NCBI GenBank assembly: GCA_007922225.1
Contig: ML679954.1
Location: forward strand, 27,074,240-27,138,239
Direction of reading: 5' to 3'
Source of the DNA: Emydura subglobosa
Taxonomy: Eukaryota; Chordata; Testudines; Chelidae
Length of the DNA: 64,000 bases
The position numbers were made by a program, and so were the translations under genes. The notes beneath the pieces are model-generated. The model did not search any database. It was not told the DNA's origin and saw only the letters and a program-made list of their open reading frames with translations. Below, one piece after another: positions 22,068-35,600 of the stretch (its first letter is position 1; each line of letters opens with the position of its first letter).

Positions 22068-25000
22068 CCCCACCCTGGGAATGGCTTCCAGTATATCCCC
22101 ATGCTTTTGGAAATACTTTCACATTCCATGTATCTGGAAGCCTTAAACCTCAGTACCCCCCCAAAAATGGCCTTCCTGCTTTGCTTCGGTGTGGGTGTGG
22201 CTTCTTGGGTGTGGCTTTTGCTGAATCTGACCCAGAAGTTCATTGATTCCTCTCCCAGACATGGGAATATACTCTTCCCCACATGGCTTTAAATTGTACT
22301 TTTCCAGCACACAAGGTGGATGCCAAGTTCTTGTCATCCCATGTTATCATGGATGCCATCATGTTCTCAATGGATGCCAGAAAGCAGGTCTCCCATTTCA
22401 CAAGGTTGTTGAATCATAACCCACTCCACCATCTTAAATATTCAACAAAACAATCCGCTTCTCTAGCATACTGCTCATTGTTGTTTTCATAAGCAACACA
22501 AGAAGTTAGACTCCTTGAAAATATTTTCATTAGCTCGCTAAGAGGAAGCTGTGAAGTCAATCTACTGTTGTGCTTTCATTGAATTATTTCATATTGCCAA
22601 GGAAACAAAAATGAGCTTTTTGAATGCCTTTCTTGTTGAACAATTTTAAGAGAAAATTCTCAATCTCAGGGGATTTCATCTGATTTTAAGATATAGTTTT
22701 GGTATTTCTAGCATTGCCTATGAAAAAGGTATATAAAACTTGTTAGTTCCTTCATAGCTAGCTTTCATTCTGCTATTGACCAAACAAGCAATGCACAACT
22801 TCTAGAATTTCTCTGTCCTGATGAATGGCTACTGTGTTTACAAAGATACATGGCAATACACACCACAGTATCTAAAATCAGAACTGATCACTTTGTCTGT
22901 ATTGTTAATCATCTAACTGGCAATGATGAATTACTTGTCTTAAGTGGCTAACTTCTAGAACTGTAGCTATCACTATTTCTAAAATGTCATTTAGTTGTAA
23001 TATCTAAACTCAGATGCTTCTTCAGACAAAACTTGTGTAATATCATTGGGCATTTTACCTAAGTGAGGCCCAACACTGCAATTTATTCACTTACAGCATA
23101 ACAAGCTTTATTTGTTCCCTTATTAGTTCAACCACAAAGATCTTTACAGTTATTTTTCATTTTTGCCTCTTTCACACTGGAGTCCAAATCTTGCACTTTG
23201 CCCACTATGGCCAATGAGAGTACACAATGAGAGGTCACAAGATAATCAAGGGTCTTGCAATACTTGTGCAACATCATCCTTCCCTTGCTAAGAGTTAGTC
23301 TGTGATCTCCTCTTTCATGGGCATAGGGTGAGAAGGAGGTGACACGTAAGACACAGCCTTCCCTTTACACATCTCACACAAAGGCATATAACAATAACAG
23401 CTCTGTAAGCAGAAATGGCCCAGTCCTGGGAGAAGGCCTTCCCTATTTCTACACAGATCCACGCAGCAGGACTGGCACACCTAGGGGAGCAATGTATGCA
23501 CCTAATACTTGGTGCACAGTGCGCACCCCTCTTTCCTCAAGCATGGTAAGCAGCCTCAACCGGGAGATGTCCCTTACAATCTGCATAATGTAACTCTGGC
23601 TATCGATCGAACAAAAAATGCTATAGTACCACCTCTTTACTTCGTGACCCTTACAATTACAAATGTTCTCATCCCTCATCTTTAAGACTTTTTTCATTTG
23701 TGCAATTGTTTCCCTTGACCTTTTCAGCCATTGCAAACTTAACTACTGTATTACAGTGCCATAATTTCCTGGAATATGCTCAACCATTGCATGAAATTAA
23801 AATCAGGGAGAGCTCAAATGTGTTAATCTCAAAAGTGAGTTTTATCAATCTTAATGCTATGGAGATCAAAGCGATTTTGACAGCAATAGGGCGTTTTCTT
23901 GCAACACTTCACATCTTATGCCCCCAGAATACGAAGGGCTGCCCTACGAAGGGCATTTCTGTAATTACTAGTGAAATATGAATATGAATTGTGTACAGCT
24001 AATAAGTAACTTCTCTCTAACCTCATACTAGAAAACTTGAAGGTAGACGTTTAATGATGCTATATTCTAACACTATCACCTAAGATAGGATTGTTCAGAG
24101 TTGTGTAGTCAGATCATATGTACTTCAGTTGTTTTGTTCTGGGCAATCTGAGAGTGAGTAAGTAAGTATGAATACATCAAGGATCCTATTTTAGACATTT
24201 CAAAAGAGCCCAGCATGTAGGTGATATATCTAGGAGAGATGCTACAGTTAGTAAGCATCAATGTAAAATCATTAGATAACTGACCAAAAAGGTTGTTTTT
24301 ATACAAATAGGAACATGACATGTAAACCACCATCATTTACTGTTCTAATCATCTGTTCAATGTATGCAAGACTGGGTTAAAAAATCAGAGGTATCTCTTC
24401 TAGCATCTGTGAATCTAGCTATAATTTGCAGTTCTAACAAATTTTTAGTAGAAGCAAACCAGTTAGCAATCACCGTGGCTAAATATTTTCTTTGCTAAGA
24501 AATTTAATTTCTACTCTAAAATGCAATAGTTTGAGGTTCAGCCATCTCTTCTCCTCAAAATGAGCAGGGAATTAAGGGATTTCCATTGAATTAAGGAAGA
24601 TATAGTGATAACTGACAAATATAGGTGGGAGAAAGCATTTTGGTTTTCCCTTTCTGGCCTTCAGCTGCAGTGTTGTATTCAACTTAGCATACTGGACAGA
24701 TTTGAAGAAAAATCATATGAGAGAGACTGGAATATATGGCAATTTAATGAGGGTGAAGTAAGGTTTGCTAAGACTTTCTGTGTAAATGCTGACAACTTTA
24801 TGCAGTCTCCACTTATTAGCTGTTACAGTAAAGTGAATGAATCTGCATGAAACACAACTACACATTAATTAGCAATGGTTTTCTGGATTTTATACCCAAG
24901 TAGGAAGAGAAACCAGAGGGAAATAAAAACTTTATAAATGGTGAAACAAAGGCCGCCATTGACAAGGTTTGGCTGTGACAGAAGCTTGCATCATTCTTGT

Positions 25001-26118
25001 AATACTAGCACTCTGCCTGTTGGTGTGTCTGTGGGCTTAAAATATATCAATCAAGTGAAGATCATGTGGATGGCTGTCAGAACTAAAAGGAAAATATAAA
25101 GACAAAAATATTATCTGGAATATCTCCCGACATTTTAATAGACGTAGTGCAGGCTCCCCCAGTTTGTAAACTTCTGGGTATGGTTGCTCACTTATCTTCA
25201 GGATGTACAATCAGAGCTGTAAACTAGAAGAAAAATGTAGTGGGATTTGCATAAAGTTGTACATAAAGTCTAGACTGATGATCAGAGCAAAGGGCACAAA
25301 TATGATAAGTTAAGAGTAATTGGAGTTAGATTGGCAAGTACAGAACAGGCTCAGTCAGATCTTCAGATCAATGGCTTTCTTTCTAACCCTTATCCTTCCC
25401 AGCATCATTTCTTTCTTGTTCAAAGAAACATGAGAAAAGTTTGTTTTTTCTTTTAATTTAAAGGAAATTATTGTTGTTCCTGGATTCCCCTCTTCACTTG
25501 AAGTACTGAGTATGACAACAAACCTGCCTATGCCTTAAAAAGTCTTATCTTTTGTCAGTGATGCAGACCATATTGTTTCAAATGCATATACTTCTAGGGA
25601 TGACGTGCCTCCACACTGACATGAAATAGAGCATTTACTTCCTTTGTCGTGTCTGGAAGATAATTGTGTGAAGCAAGGGTAATGCATGAAGTGCGCACAG
25701 AAATAGCAGCATTCTGGTTATACATTTCATACGTAGTCAAGTAATAAAGCATGGCAATGGCTCAGGGATGCTAATGTCCCCAACAGATGGCATGACAGTC
25801 TTGTCCACATTTCAGACCCATTTTTCTAGATGGAAGGGAAGAAGGAGCAACATGAAAGGTGCTAACAAGTCAAAAAGTTATCACCCCCATTGATATCAAT
25901 GAAGCAGGAATGAGAAATAATGTGTTTACATGTCAGTTACTGCATCACTGAGGCTAGAATCCAGGAGAACATTGTGTACATTAAAAATGGCCACCTGGTT
26001 TGTATTTTTCTTTTAATAGAGGACTCTCACTTGTTTCCAGTTATGAATGAAAGAGCTATCAGTAAAATACTGGAGACTTTTTAAACAATGTGATGTAATG
26101 GATCGTGAAGTTATGCTA
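22068..26118. other. No recognised gene or repeat
   Basis: About 4 kb of AT-rich sequence. A 95-codon minus frame (23449-23736) includes EVKRWYYSIFCSIDSQSYIM but has no splice signals, ATG context or family that I recognise. A small imperfect duplication, ACGAAGGGCTGCCCTACGAA, lies at 23931. Confidence 0.35.
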
Positions 26119-26252
26119 GGGGCTGTCAATAAATTATGTAATGCATAAGGGGCTGGGCTGGTCCTTAATTTTGGGTGTTCGTTACAAGAGGTAGGGGCCT
26201 TTTGAAAAAAAAAAATCACCAAAAATGTGTTGTGTGATTTATGGACACATCT
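26119..26252. mobile_element. Small inverted-repeat DNA element, copy 2
   Basis: The left end GGGGCTGTCAATAAATTATG pairs with the right end GTGTGATTTATGGACACATC. The interior GTTACAAGAGGTAGGGGCC and AAATCACCAAAAATGTGTTG aligns with copy 1 at 21935-22067 in the same orientation. Confidence 0.75.
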
Positions 26253-26353
26253 CAACTGGATTGGCCTTTAACTAAGAAATTCTGAAAAAATGTAAAACAT
26301 GCAAGATATTTTTTGGAAAGTTTCACATACAAGAAAAGCAAAGCAAATGCTCC

Positions 26354-26575
26354 TAGGCTTTGTCTACACTAAAAGGTTGTACTGTTTTAACAACACCGGT
26401 AGAGCTACAGCAGTGAACACCTTCCCCCGCATTATGGACAGTTATATCAGTATAAAAGTGCTTATAGTGGTTAAGCTATTCCACTACAGGAAGAAGAATA
26501 AATTATATGTGCATAAAGCACCTTTATATTGATATAACTGCATCCACACTAGGGGTTGTACCAGTATATCATTAC
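26354..26575. mobile_element. MITE, hAT-like (GTCTACACT end)
   Basis: Begins TAGGCTTTGTCTACACTAAA, and the right part reads AACTGCATCCACACTAGGGG. Internal symmetric pieces are GTTATATCAGTATAAAAGTG then CTTATAGTGG on the left, and GCACCTTTATATTGATATAA on the right. This is the layout of a turtle non-autonomous DNA transposon that I recall. Confidence 0.65.
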
Positions 26576-26799
26576 AAAGGTCACACACCTAACTGAAATA
26601 GCCACCATAGCCAATACAGAACATTGGTGTAGGCTGGTGGATCTGATTTGCTGGGACAGACAGTTGACCATGCCCAATGCAGTCTGTAGCCCTTTCTTCA
26701 ATGTTTAGTTTATTCTTTAACACACAAACATACAAAGCGTGTGTGTATGTTGGGTTTGGGGTGGGGAGGATGGAGGACTGGAACAATAACAAATAGCAA

Positions 26800-27120
26800 C
26801 TGTCTTGTGTTTGAGTTCCAACGGTGGAGCCCTCTGGCTTCCAGGAGCTTAATGTACTGGACTTTCCTCTATCCTAGGCAGGTCCTAAGGGCTTTTTTGC
26901 CCTCTCACAGCCTTCTGAATCACCTCAAGAGTGTGCATTCCCAGCCCTCTGCAATTCTCCATCAGCCTCATGACATGGGGGCCTTCATTTATATCCTCTA
27001 ACTGGGAATCAAACCAATTGCTAAATGCTGTCCGTCTGGCTTCCCTCCAAAACAGTGCCAGCTGCTACCCAGGCCTCCTGGCCTTTAAAGGGGTAGTCTG
27101 TCCTGTTACATTATACAGAA
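26800..27120. other. Unclassified GC-richer block, possibly LTR-derived
   Basis: Composition changes to C/T-rich (TCCTAGGCAGGTCCTAAGGG, CAGGCCTCCTGGCCTTTAAA) and ends GGGGTAGTCTGTCCTGTTACA. This recalls the ends of turtle LTRs, but no paired LTR, primer binding site or target duplication was found. Confidence 0.25.
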
Positions 27121-30100
27121 GTCAAAGATAAACTGGTGATTTTTTTTTTTAAATCTTAAATGATCAGCAGCATCCATGTGGAATCTTGTCCTTAGAGTAA
27201 TTTACTAACCAACATGGATTTACACAATTATACTGGCCTCTGTGGTGTCCTGGGAATATTCTTTGCAGATTCCTGACAAGGACTGTATGATAACCAAAGA
27301 AAAGGCTGGCCCCAGAGAAATGCTTCCAGTTTTACACTGCACTAAGTGTATGCTAAGATATACTTGGAATTATACTCAGTGCTGTGTGAATATTCTCACG
27401 GTGCAAACTTGGGCCACAGATCCTGCATCAGAATCCATTAACATGGTCAACAAAAAACTCTGTACATGTCCAAAGGACCATGTTCACTGATTCCAATGGA
27501 CACTGGCAGCCATGATCAATATATGGCACTTCGATATAGCATCTCCATGTAGAAGTTTCAAGGAACATCCAATAACTAGAAAGAAAATATCCTTTGTGGC
27601 TGCAGAAGAGAATTATTCAAATATTGAACGTGAATGCTGAGGTAATTTTGTCGGTTTTGTTCAATTACAGATTTGAATAGCACTTATATTTGGACACATT
27701 TACGCATAAAAGACTATTTTCAAAAGTTAAGTGAATTTGGTGATGAGGCCTCCTTCAGTCATTGCTAGATAACATAATATCTATTAAAAATAAGATTAGG
27801 CATTCTTATATAAATTATTTGTTCACCAATTTGTCTAGAATGCCAATAAACTTAAAGTTCAATGCGGAAAATGATCTAAAAACATACATGGCTCCTATTT
27901 TTGTCATGATTCCAATTTGATACACTAAACAAACTGCCACAGTCATGACCATTACATACCCTACAGTAGACGCCCTCTACAATTTTTACACTCATCTGAG
28001 AACCAGGACTGTATTGCTGATGCTCACACCCAAGTGGAGCAATTAATACATATTTTTTGCTTGTGGAGGCACCCCTGTGAATGGAATTTACAGAAGTGAA
28101 AACTGGCCACCCATCATACAAAATCAAGAAACCTAACATGAAAGAATGGATCACATAAACTGAAATGTCTTGATATGAGAGAGCAATATATATAATATTA
28201 TGTGTATAAGGACTTCTCTTTTGTAAATAAATAATGGGCCCGATCCGTCACTATATATTCAGGAAAAGCTCTTACTGAAATAAGTGAGTAAGGATTGAGT
28301 ACAGACTACAGGACTGAAACCTATATATGTAATTTTACTGTTATTCTTGCCTTTCTTCTGTTCGTGTATTCAATTAATTTCTTTTTGGCTTGCTCATCCT
28401 TATTTTCTTTCCTCTTTATATTATTGTCTAATTTAGTTTTAGTAATATTTTACTGAATACTATCACACCTTTGTACTGTTATAATTTCTGAAGAAATATG
28501 CATATTTTCTTCTATTAAAAATCCACAAAGATAAGTTATATAAAGAAAACTGAAATGCTGCAAACAATTTGCAAGTGACAGCCCTTTCATCTGTACCTTC
28601 TGCTGACATTAAGGACCACCTCTGCCTCAGCTTGATCCAATTATTGTACTGTATACATTATCACACTGCCCATTTTTTTTCCATCCCTGTCCTCAGATCT
28701 GAGCCTCATTAAGAGAAAATCTGACAGGTCCAGTCAATGCTAGATTAGAATTCCTGGGTTATTTTTCTATTTGGATACAACTTTAGGTCCCATGAACTTT
28801 CATTCAAATAAAAGGGCATGTGTCCATATAAAAATCCATTTTTTATTGTTTTCATTCCTTAGTTCATTTGTACAGTTGACAACAGTGAAGCTCTTCGTAT
28901 TATTTCCTAGAGAATTTTACCCACTATGGGACAAAGTTACTTCCTTGCAAAAGCCTGTCAACGATGAGATAAATTGCTACAGTATTTTCTGATGCATTGA
29001 AATTTTTTTTATTAATAATTTCTGCCATTCTGACATGTCAGAAATAGCAATGGCTGATAATGCAGCTGCTTGCATGAAAATTCAGCTGCCTTTGCTTTGG
29101 TAAACTTGATTCACATTGAACCTGACAAGGCTCCTATTTGCTTACTATTATGTGCTTTGACTTGTAAAGTACTATATGAGTTGCCTCTCACGTATGACAG
29201 GAAACAGGCTAGAGATTTGTTTTCCTTGTGAATAGTCCCTTGTTCAGGGCAATTAATAGTGTTCTACTGAAGACTAGTCTGGCTCTGAAAGTTTCAGCTC
29301 TGTGCTTCCAAATACCCGAGCAAATGCTTAGAAGTGGTTCACATATTAATCTATGATGCACACATACATTTATGACTTAAGAGTGTGAGTTAACCTTTTA
29401 GCAGGCTCCCAGCCGCTACATCCTGAAGCGTTCACCTCCTTCACTCACATGGTGAAGCCTGCCTCACTACATCTATTTTGCCACCTCAGCGGTTCTTGTT
29501 AATGTTTCCCTTTCACGCTTTCTTAGATAGACTGTAGATACGCACCAATTGAGATGAACAGTTTATAAACAGCCATCACCCACTCTCCCCAGTACATTGT
29601 CAGCAGCTCACAGGATGTATAGCTCTGGCTTGTTGGTAACACACTCTAGTCATGTGAGAGATTCCCAGGTACACATTCCCTGCATATTCTATATTTTCCC
29701 TGCATCTTTGTTCTTTCATCACAACATGTTATATTTTCTCCCACTTTTTGCATGCTTTCAAAATAGTTTTGTCATTACTGGTCAACAAAAATGCCAGGTT
29801 TTGCTTTGCATTATATTTTCAGTAGAATGGATAATTTTCACAGGGAGGAGGGAGAGTCAGACCAAAATCAAGAAATGAAAAAAAAGATCATATAATTTGT
29901 AGCATTTGGAGACATTTACTAAAACTCCAATGAGTTGTTTTTAAAAGTACTTATTTAAATTCATGGGAAAGAAAGTAGAAAGGTAGGGAAATGGGGAAAA
30001 TCAGAAAGAACACTCTGTAATATGCAGTGAGGAAAATAAATTAAAGAAGTAAGAAGAATGCCAATACCACTAAAAATAACTACTTCCGCCCAGGAACCTG

Positions 30101-30371
30101 GAGTCCAACACCTATTTTCTTGATCTAATCACAACATTAGGAGATGTTCAAAGGCACAAAGGACATTTAGGACCCCAGCTCTCTCACTGACCTTCAATGG
30201 GAATAGGGGCCTGACTGCCCTTTATGCCTTTGAAATCTCTCCCTACTAAATACAGAAGCGAAAGGGAGGGTAAAAAGGGGAGACCTGAAACATGGTGCTA
30301 TCCTTGTTACCTCATCCTCCTTCCCTCTTCCCCTCACTTGTTCGTTCCACCCACCTATGTTATCTGGTCTT
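27121..30371. other. Mostly unrecognised AT-rich sequence
   Basis: About 3.2 kb without a gene. It includes a probable palindromic element near 28230-28315 (listed separately), but no splice-bounded frame or other family was identified. Confidence 0.4.
28230..28315. repeat. Short palindromic repeat, GGGCCCGATCC family
   Basis: ATGGGCCCGATCCGTCACTA, then GGAAAAGCTCTTACTGAAAT and AAGTGAGTAAGGATTGAGTA, is a diverged form of a palindromic turtle element whose arms read 'gggcccgatcctgcac..ttactca' and its inverse. A possible half copy occurs near 9000. Confidence 0.5.
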
Positions 30372-30490
30372 TTTAAACTCTTTGGGATGGGCACTGTCTT
30401 TTTATTATAGGTTTATCCATTGTGCCTACCACCAAAGGACCCCCAACCTGGCTGAGGCCTCTTGGTACTACTATACTGCTAAGAGTTAAT
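30372..30490 (+). mobile_element. L2-type LINE 3' end
   Basis: TTAAACTCTTTGGGATGGGC, TTGTGCCTACCACCAAAGG and GGCTGAGGCCTCTTGGTACT then ACTATACTGCTAAG follow the L2-type tail in the plus sense ('..gttggggcctctaggcgctactgtaata..'). Confidence 0.65.
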
Positions 30491-31519
30491 AAGAGACCAA
30501 TCATTGATAGAAACAAAACTTGAACCCATGGACCCCCGCCTAGGGACTAATGCTGTTGCAGCCACCACCAAGCCATATTTTATCATAAGCAAAGCTATTC
30601 ATTAACAAACAATAGGAATAAGGAATTCTGGGCCTTTCCTGCACAATTGTGTTAGCTGTAAAACAAGTGGCTAAGCAACCTGACAACAGAGGTGCTGTGT
30701 GATGCCAGCTATAGACAGCACCCAGCATTAAATCAGACTTCCACTTTGAGTGCGCCATGCTGTGAGATTGTCTAGTAGACTGATTTTTAGACCACCATAA
30801 CTTCTACAGTAGTCACTACTTAATGAACTATTAAGGGTAATTGATTGACTGAAGTCAGTAACTGCAATGAGGAAAATCATGCTCAGGGGAAAGTTGTCCA
30901 TTTTTTGGAATGTCAGTTCCTTGGAATTAGAGGTGGGGAGCGAACTATGCCCATCAGCAGCCCCGGAAAACTGAAGGAGAATAAATCATATTTTGGTAAG
31001 GGGAGATAAAATAATCAGAGCTCAGTGGTGAACATGCCTTTCTCTGATCCCGTTATTGCAGCATTCATCACTCTGCAAGGTGTACTTTGCTATTTCAAGT
31101 CACGGGACCACATCACAAAAACCCACCATGACCACTGGCATTCCTTTTAGCAATCTAAGCAGAAAGGTAGAGGTTTGAATGGTGGTTCCTCTCCATCAGG
31201 TTTTCAGCCTACTGGCAGCATAGTGTGGAGAAGCTTGGGCCACTGCTGCCTTTGTGTACTTGTGCTATGAATAAATAAAAGGCTTCAGCTCCCAGGATAA
31301 CAAACCAGCACCATTCACAGGCACTAAGCTCTCTTTGTAAAGGAAAACAATTCAAAATAAGATGCAGGTCAAGGCCCTTTAGGCCTGTCGAGTGGTCTTC
31401 CAACTTATTCAGGAATCTGGGAACAAATCCCAGAGTGACTGAACAAAGGGAGGCCATGAAGCTTGTGGAAAAATGTTGTGCTAAGAAGAGAGGAGTCGAT
31501 AACACTAGTGGGGATCAAC
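30491..31519. other. No recognised feature
   Basis: AT-rich to average sequence. Small minus frames near 30540 and 31209 have no support. Confidence 0.4.
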
Positions 31520-31965
31520 TTCTCTTATTTTTGGACTGTTTTTCAGCTTTGGCCACACTCCTCACTACCTGACCTTTAGCACCAAAGGAAGAGGTTCTCT
31601 TTCTCTTCTCTAATCATCTAACATGCAGTTAACAGCCTTATCCTTGAGACTCTGTCTGTAGCATTCCAGGTCAGTCTCACCCTGTGAGAATAGCAGATAG
31701 GTGTCTTTGAATGTGGGATCTAAAAAAAATATAGTGAGCATGTGGTACTCCGAGTTTTTATTGTACTGTGTGCTGGGGTCATCTTTCATTGTGACTAACA
31801 TGTTGTCCACTAAATGCCTTGTAACCACATCAGGTACATCAAAGTGTTCCTGCATGAAACAAAGGGAAGGGATGATCTCATTCACTTTACACACCACTTG
31901 TATAGATATCTCAAAAAAAAAGAAGTTTCAAGATGGTACACAGACTTCCTCAAGGCTCTGCTGAG
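31520..31965 (-). pseudogene. hAT/ZBED-like transposase fragment
   Basis: The minus frame is open from 31897 to 31610 and starts MVCKVNEIIPSLCFMQEHFD, continuing VPDVVTRHLVDNMLVTMKDD and YHMLTIFFLDPTFKDTYLLF. The block 'A/L-FLDP-FK' is the familiar segment of hAT-superfamily transposases and ZBED proteins ('LDPRFK'), after a helical region like the one here. Upstream on the same strand (31898-31965) related wording continues (LETSFFF), and downstream it decays after NCMLDD. Only about 100 residues of a protein normally several hundred long are present. No zinc finger or dimerisation domain was found. It is probably a dead hAT copy; an exon of a domesticated ZBED gene cannot be excluded. Confidence 0.55.
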
Positions 31966-32599
31966 CCAGGTAAGCACGTATAGCTCTGCAGTGTCACTTA
32001 ATTACATCTTCATATCCAGAACCACAGCTGCATAGAGCAATAATATTCTACTTAGCTAATATTGTGTCTGCTCTTTGAGGCAGAGACAGGTTGTTTTGCA
32101 GCTGTAACATTCACAAGGGATGAGTGGCGTAGGAGCAGAGATATGGAAACCTTGATAGTTCATCTCAAACTTTCTTCTGTGTCGATCCTCATAGTACAGG
32201 AGAGTCAGAACTTGGTTGTAAATAATGTAATTTGTACCCAGCTGCCCAAGTAGACAGATCCTGCAGTTGCTCCTGCCTGGTGAGCTCAGAAAAGGAGTGT
32301 GATATCATAGAAGAGAGTGTGTCCGACTATACTACAACCCCACATTCAATTTAGAAGTTTTTGTTTGGGCCCCTTATTGCTTGCACCAAACTACAAAATT
32401 TGGACCTTGTTCTGAGCTCAAAGTTTAGAATCCAGTAGCCTGTTTTCCTGTCTTATCTCTAGTCAGAAGTGGCAGCATGCTGTGTGTTAATTCACACAAT
32501 GCTTTTCCCTACCATTATATTTGGTAAAGAATTTATGGACCTCAAATACAATTTTTTTTTTAATTATTTAGATTGTGGTAAAGGGATTGTCTTTGTTAT

Positions 32600-32666
32600 G
32601 CATGTGCCCTGTGCCTAGCACAATGGGGTAGTAACCTGTAAGCATTTACCACAATAATAAAGTGAA
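32600..32666 (+). mobile_element. L2-type LINE extreme 3' end
   Basis: GTGCCCTGTGCCTAGCACAA then TGGGGTAGTAACCTG and CACAATAATAAAG correspond to the final part of an L2-type tail. Confidence 0.5.
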
Positions 32667-35600
32667 TTGTCCATTCTTGAAGACGTACTGTCAGTACATG
32701 TAATTTGCAGACTTATATTTTAATCCAGCATCTAAAGGATTAGTTATTTGTTTCTATTCCATGTGGATAATTAGAATACCAAGTGCCTGGGTTATTAAAC
32801 TAATGTTCCAGCTTGCACCTGTGTCTAATGCAGAAGAGGGAGCTGTATTGAAAAGCCTGCTAGCTTCTAAGCTGGTTAGACTGTTCTGCTGAGTGTTAAA
32901 CTCCAGAGAATCTTCTTCCTTTACATAAAGGCTGAGAATTTGTTAAGAGAATGCAAGGTGGCGATTATTCCACACAAAACACATGCACCACATTTATTAC
33001 TTTCTCAGAGGAGACAAGCCCCAAGAAAGTAATATTCAGTTCTCTCCCCAAACGCTATGTTTATATTCACAAAATGTGCTAAAAGAATGCTGCAAGCATT
33101 TAGACTAGTTTTGCATGACGAGCAAAATCCATCTCCTATTCAAGTCAATGAGAGTTGGTTTGGGCTCTTATGAATATAGAATATTAAAATGGTTTCTGCT
33201 GTATTTTATTCTCCTTGCAAATGTTTCTTTGAGTCTCATGGGACCATCTGCTTCTCTGCTCTGCCTTTTTTATTCCATAGGATTTCTTTCCTCCTTACTT
33301 TGTCTTCCTAAAGTCTTTAAAGCTGCCTACACTTACTCTTCTACTCAGCTACACCTACTTGCCTACTGTGTCTCATCCTTCAAAAATAAGAAATAAATCA
33401 ATTCATTTTATAGTTGGGAGAATAGTGCAAAACAAATGTGATTGAAGATTTGTTACAATTTGAAAGCAAATTTCAATTTGACTGAATGTTTGCCTCTTTC
33501 AAACATTTGCACACTTATCCCACATGAAGACAAGTTTCATATGAAAACCACATTTTTAGCTCTGATGCTAAATTTTGAATTCTACAATAAGTCAACAAAG
33601 AATGTGCATTTAAAACTTCACATCCTAATATGCCATGTGAAATTCACACTGTTGGCAAGTTACATAAATCATTTAACCAGGAAACAGCAGCACTGCCACC
33701 TGACTTATGAAAGTAACCCATCTGGAACAAATTTTGAATATTTGCAATTCATGAACAAGGAACAAGAATTTGCTGAAGGACATGCAATCTGTTTTTGGAC
33801 AATTTTTTAACAAAGTGGTGCTGCTAAACCAGAGGTGATATGATTAGAAGATGTGGTTAACAGACAGCTGTTTTCTGTATGCCTCCTGCGCTTCTCTTTG
33901 AGATCCATTTTTGGTTCCTACCACTGCTTCCGAGCGTGGATCAGGGGTTCACTTCCTGGACTGGTCACAGACTATCACAGTGATGGTTCAAGATGGCAAT
34001 GGTTTTGTGACAGGCCTTATGTAGGTGATAACAAACTAAGCAAACCACGCCTATTCTTGCTTCAGTACAGAGTGTCTTTCACTCATTTAACTCCGTTTCT
34101 GTGTGGTTTCTAGTGCCACTGCTTTCCTGTCACAATCTTTTGTGCAGAGTTGGGCAACTGGAGACAATATATTTATTGATTTCACATAGAAATGGAAGAT
34201 TGTTTTCAGTTGTTGGAGAAAGTAGCTTCCTAGCCTTCTCCTTTTTTAACTGAACCCTCGTTTTTGTAATAAATCGCTGAGTAGTATGTATTTTAACTCA
34301 ATTTTGTCCCTACTTCAGCTTCAACATCTAGGACACAGATGTATATGCTCTTTCTTGATTAACTAAAATTACCATGTTTGTCACCAGTTACTGTAGTCAA
34401 ATTTGAGTTCTTTGGTTTAGTTTCTTTAAAAAAAAATCAAATGGAGTTTTTCTTAAGGTTCAAACTGAATTCTGTTATCCTTCATTTCTTACCATGAGAG
34501 ACATTTCTTTTCATGTTTTGAAGCCATGATTGTTGTTTATCGAGACAGACAGATAACCTGAGTTCCATAACATGGATTGATTACTCCACTAACTTTTGCC
34601 TGCAGTAAGGGATTAGATTAGAATATGCTTTCAGAGGCTTTTTTTTAAAAAAAATAAATTGCATAGTGTGTCACAAGTTCCATATTCAACAGGAAAAAAA
34701 TCAAGCTAATTGTTCACTTCTTCCAGGATATCCTGAAAGATCATTGACCTTTGCAGAGCTGTCCTTTAGCGGGAAACTAAATAATTAAACTGAAGAAATG
34801 CATTTATCTTTCAGGATTGTCACTATATTTTCTTTAATTAACACCATATATTAGTCTGAACATAAGCTACTGACTGTAATTAAAAAATTAAAATTGGCTC
34901 CACTTTTATTTTGTTAAATTCACTAAATGAAAACCAAAATAGGCTGTCAAGACATAGAAGAAGGAAGAATTTTATCTTCGCCTTCCTCCCATTTACACGT
35001 AAAAAAACAAAACAAAATACCCAAACAAACAAGCGAGGTGGTATCTGCCTCACAAATGTTATTCAGACTTCAATGGGATTGATTGTAGGACGTGGCCCAC
35101 AGACTGTAGTAGTGGTTGTATACTTTAGAAATACAAAAATGGTCACTATTCTAAAGTGATAGATGTGTTGCTAGGCATCTTCTTTATTAATTTAGTCTAT
35201 TACTGCCTAATCTTGTATGTACTGTAAATTTAGAGGTCAATATTTGAACTCCCCAAACAATAAAAAGGTATGAGAAACCAACAAGTCCTAATACAACAGG
35301 AATGTTAATCAATACACTAAATGAAGCATTGTAGTGCCAATGATGCATGAAAATGTATTGTTGCTGGACAGATTACAAAAAAGGTTTTTTCTACATGCTG
35401 TGATCTGAACAAAGATTCAAATATTTTGAGAGAAATATAGTAGAAAAAATATCTGAAAATATCAGACTATACAATGAACCCTTCCAAAAAAGCACCCTTC
35501 AAGGAATAAGCCATTTCAATTAAAACTAGTTTTTGCATAAAAATGCATAAAAGAATGGAGCTATCATGCTTTAAAGGAATACTTCACAAAAGGAAGCTCT

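Noticed and set aside
23449..23736. 95-codon minus frame with RWYYSIFCSIDSQSYIMQ
   Set aside because: Looks mildly protein-like but has no splice signals, family or neighbouring exon.
31895..31972. Strong plus-strand donor GAGCCAG|GTAAGC as the end of a plus-strand exon
   Set aside because: The upstream sequence is the antisense of the hAT transposase fragment, and no acceptor with an open frame was found.
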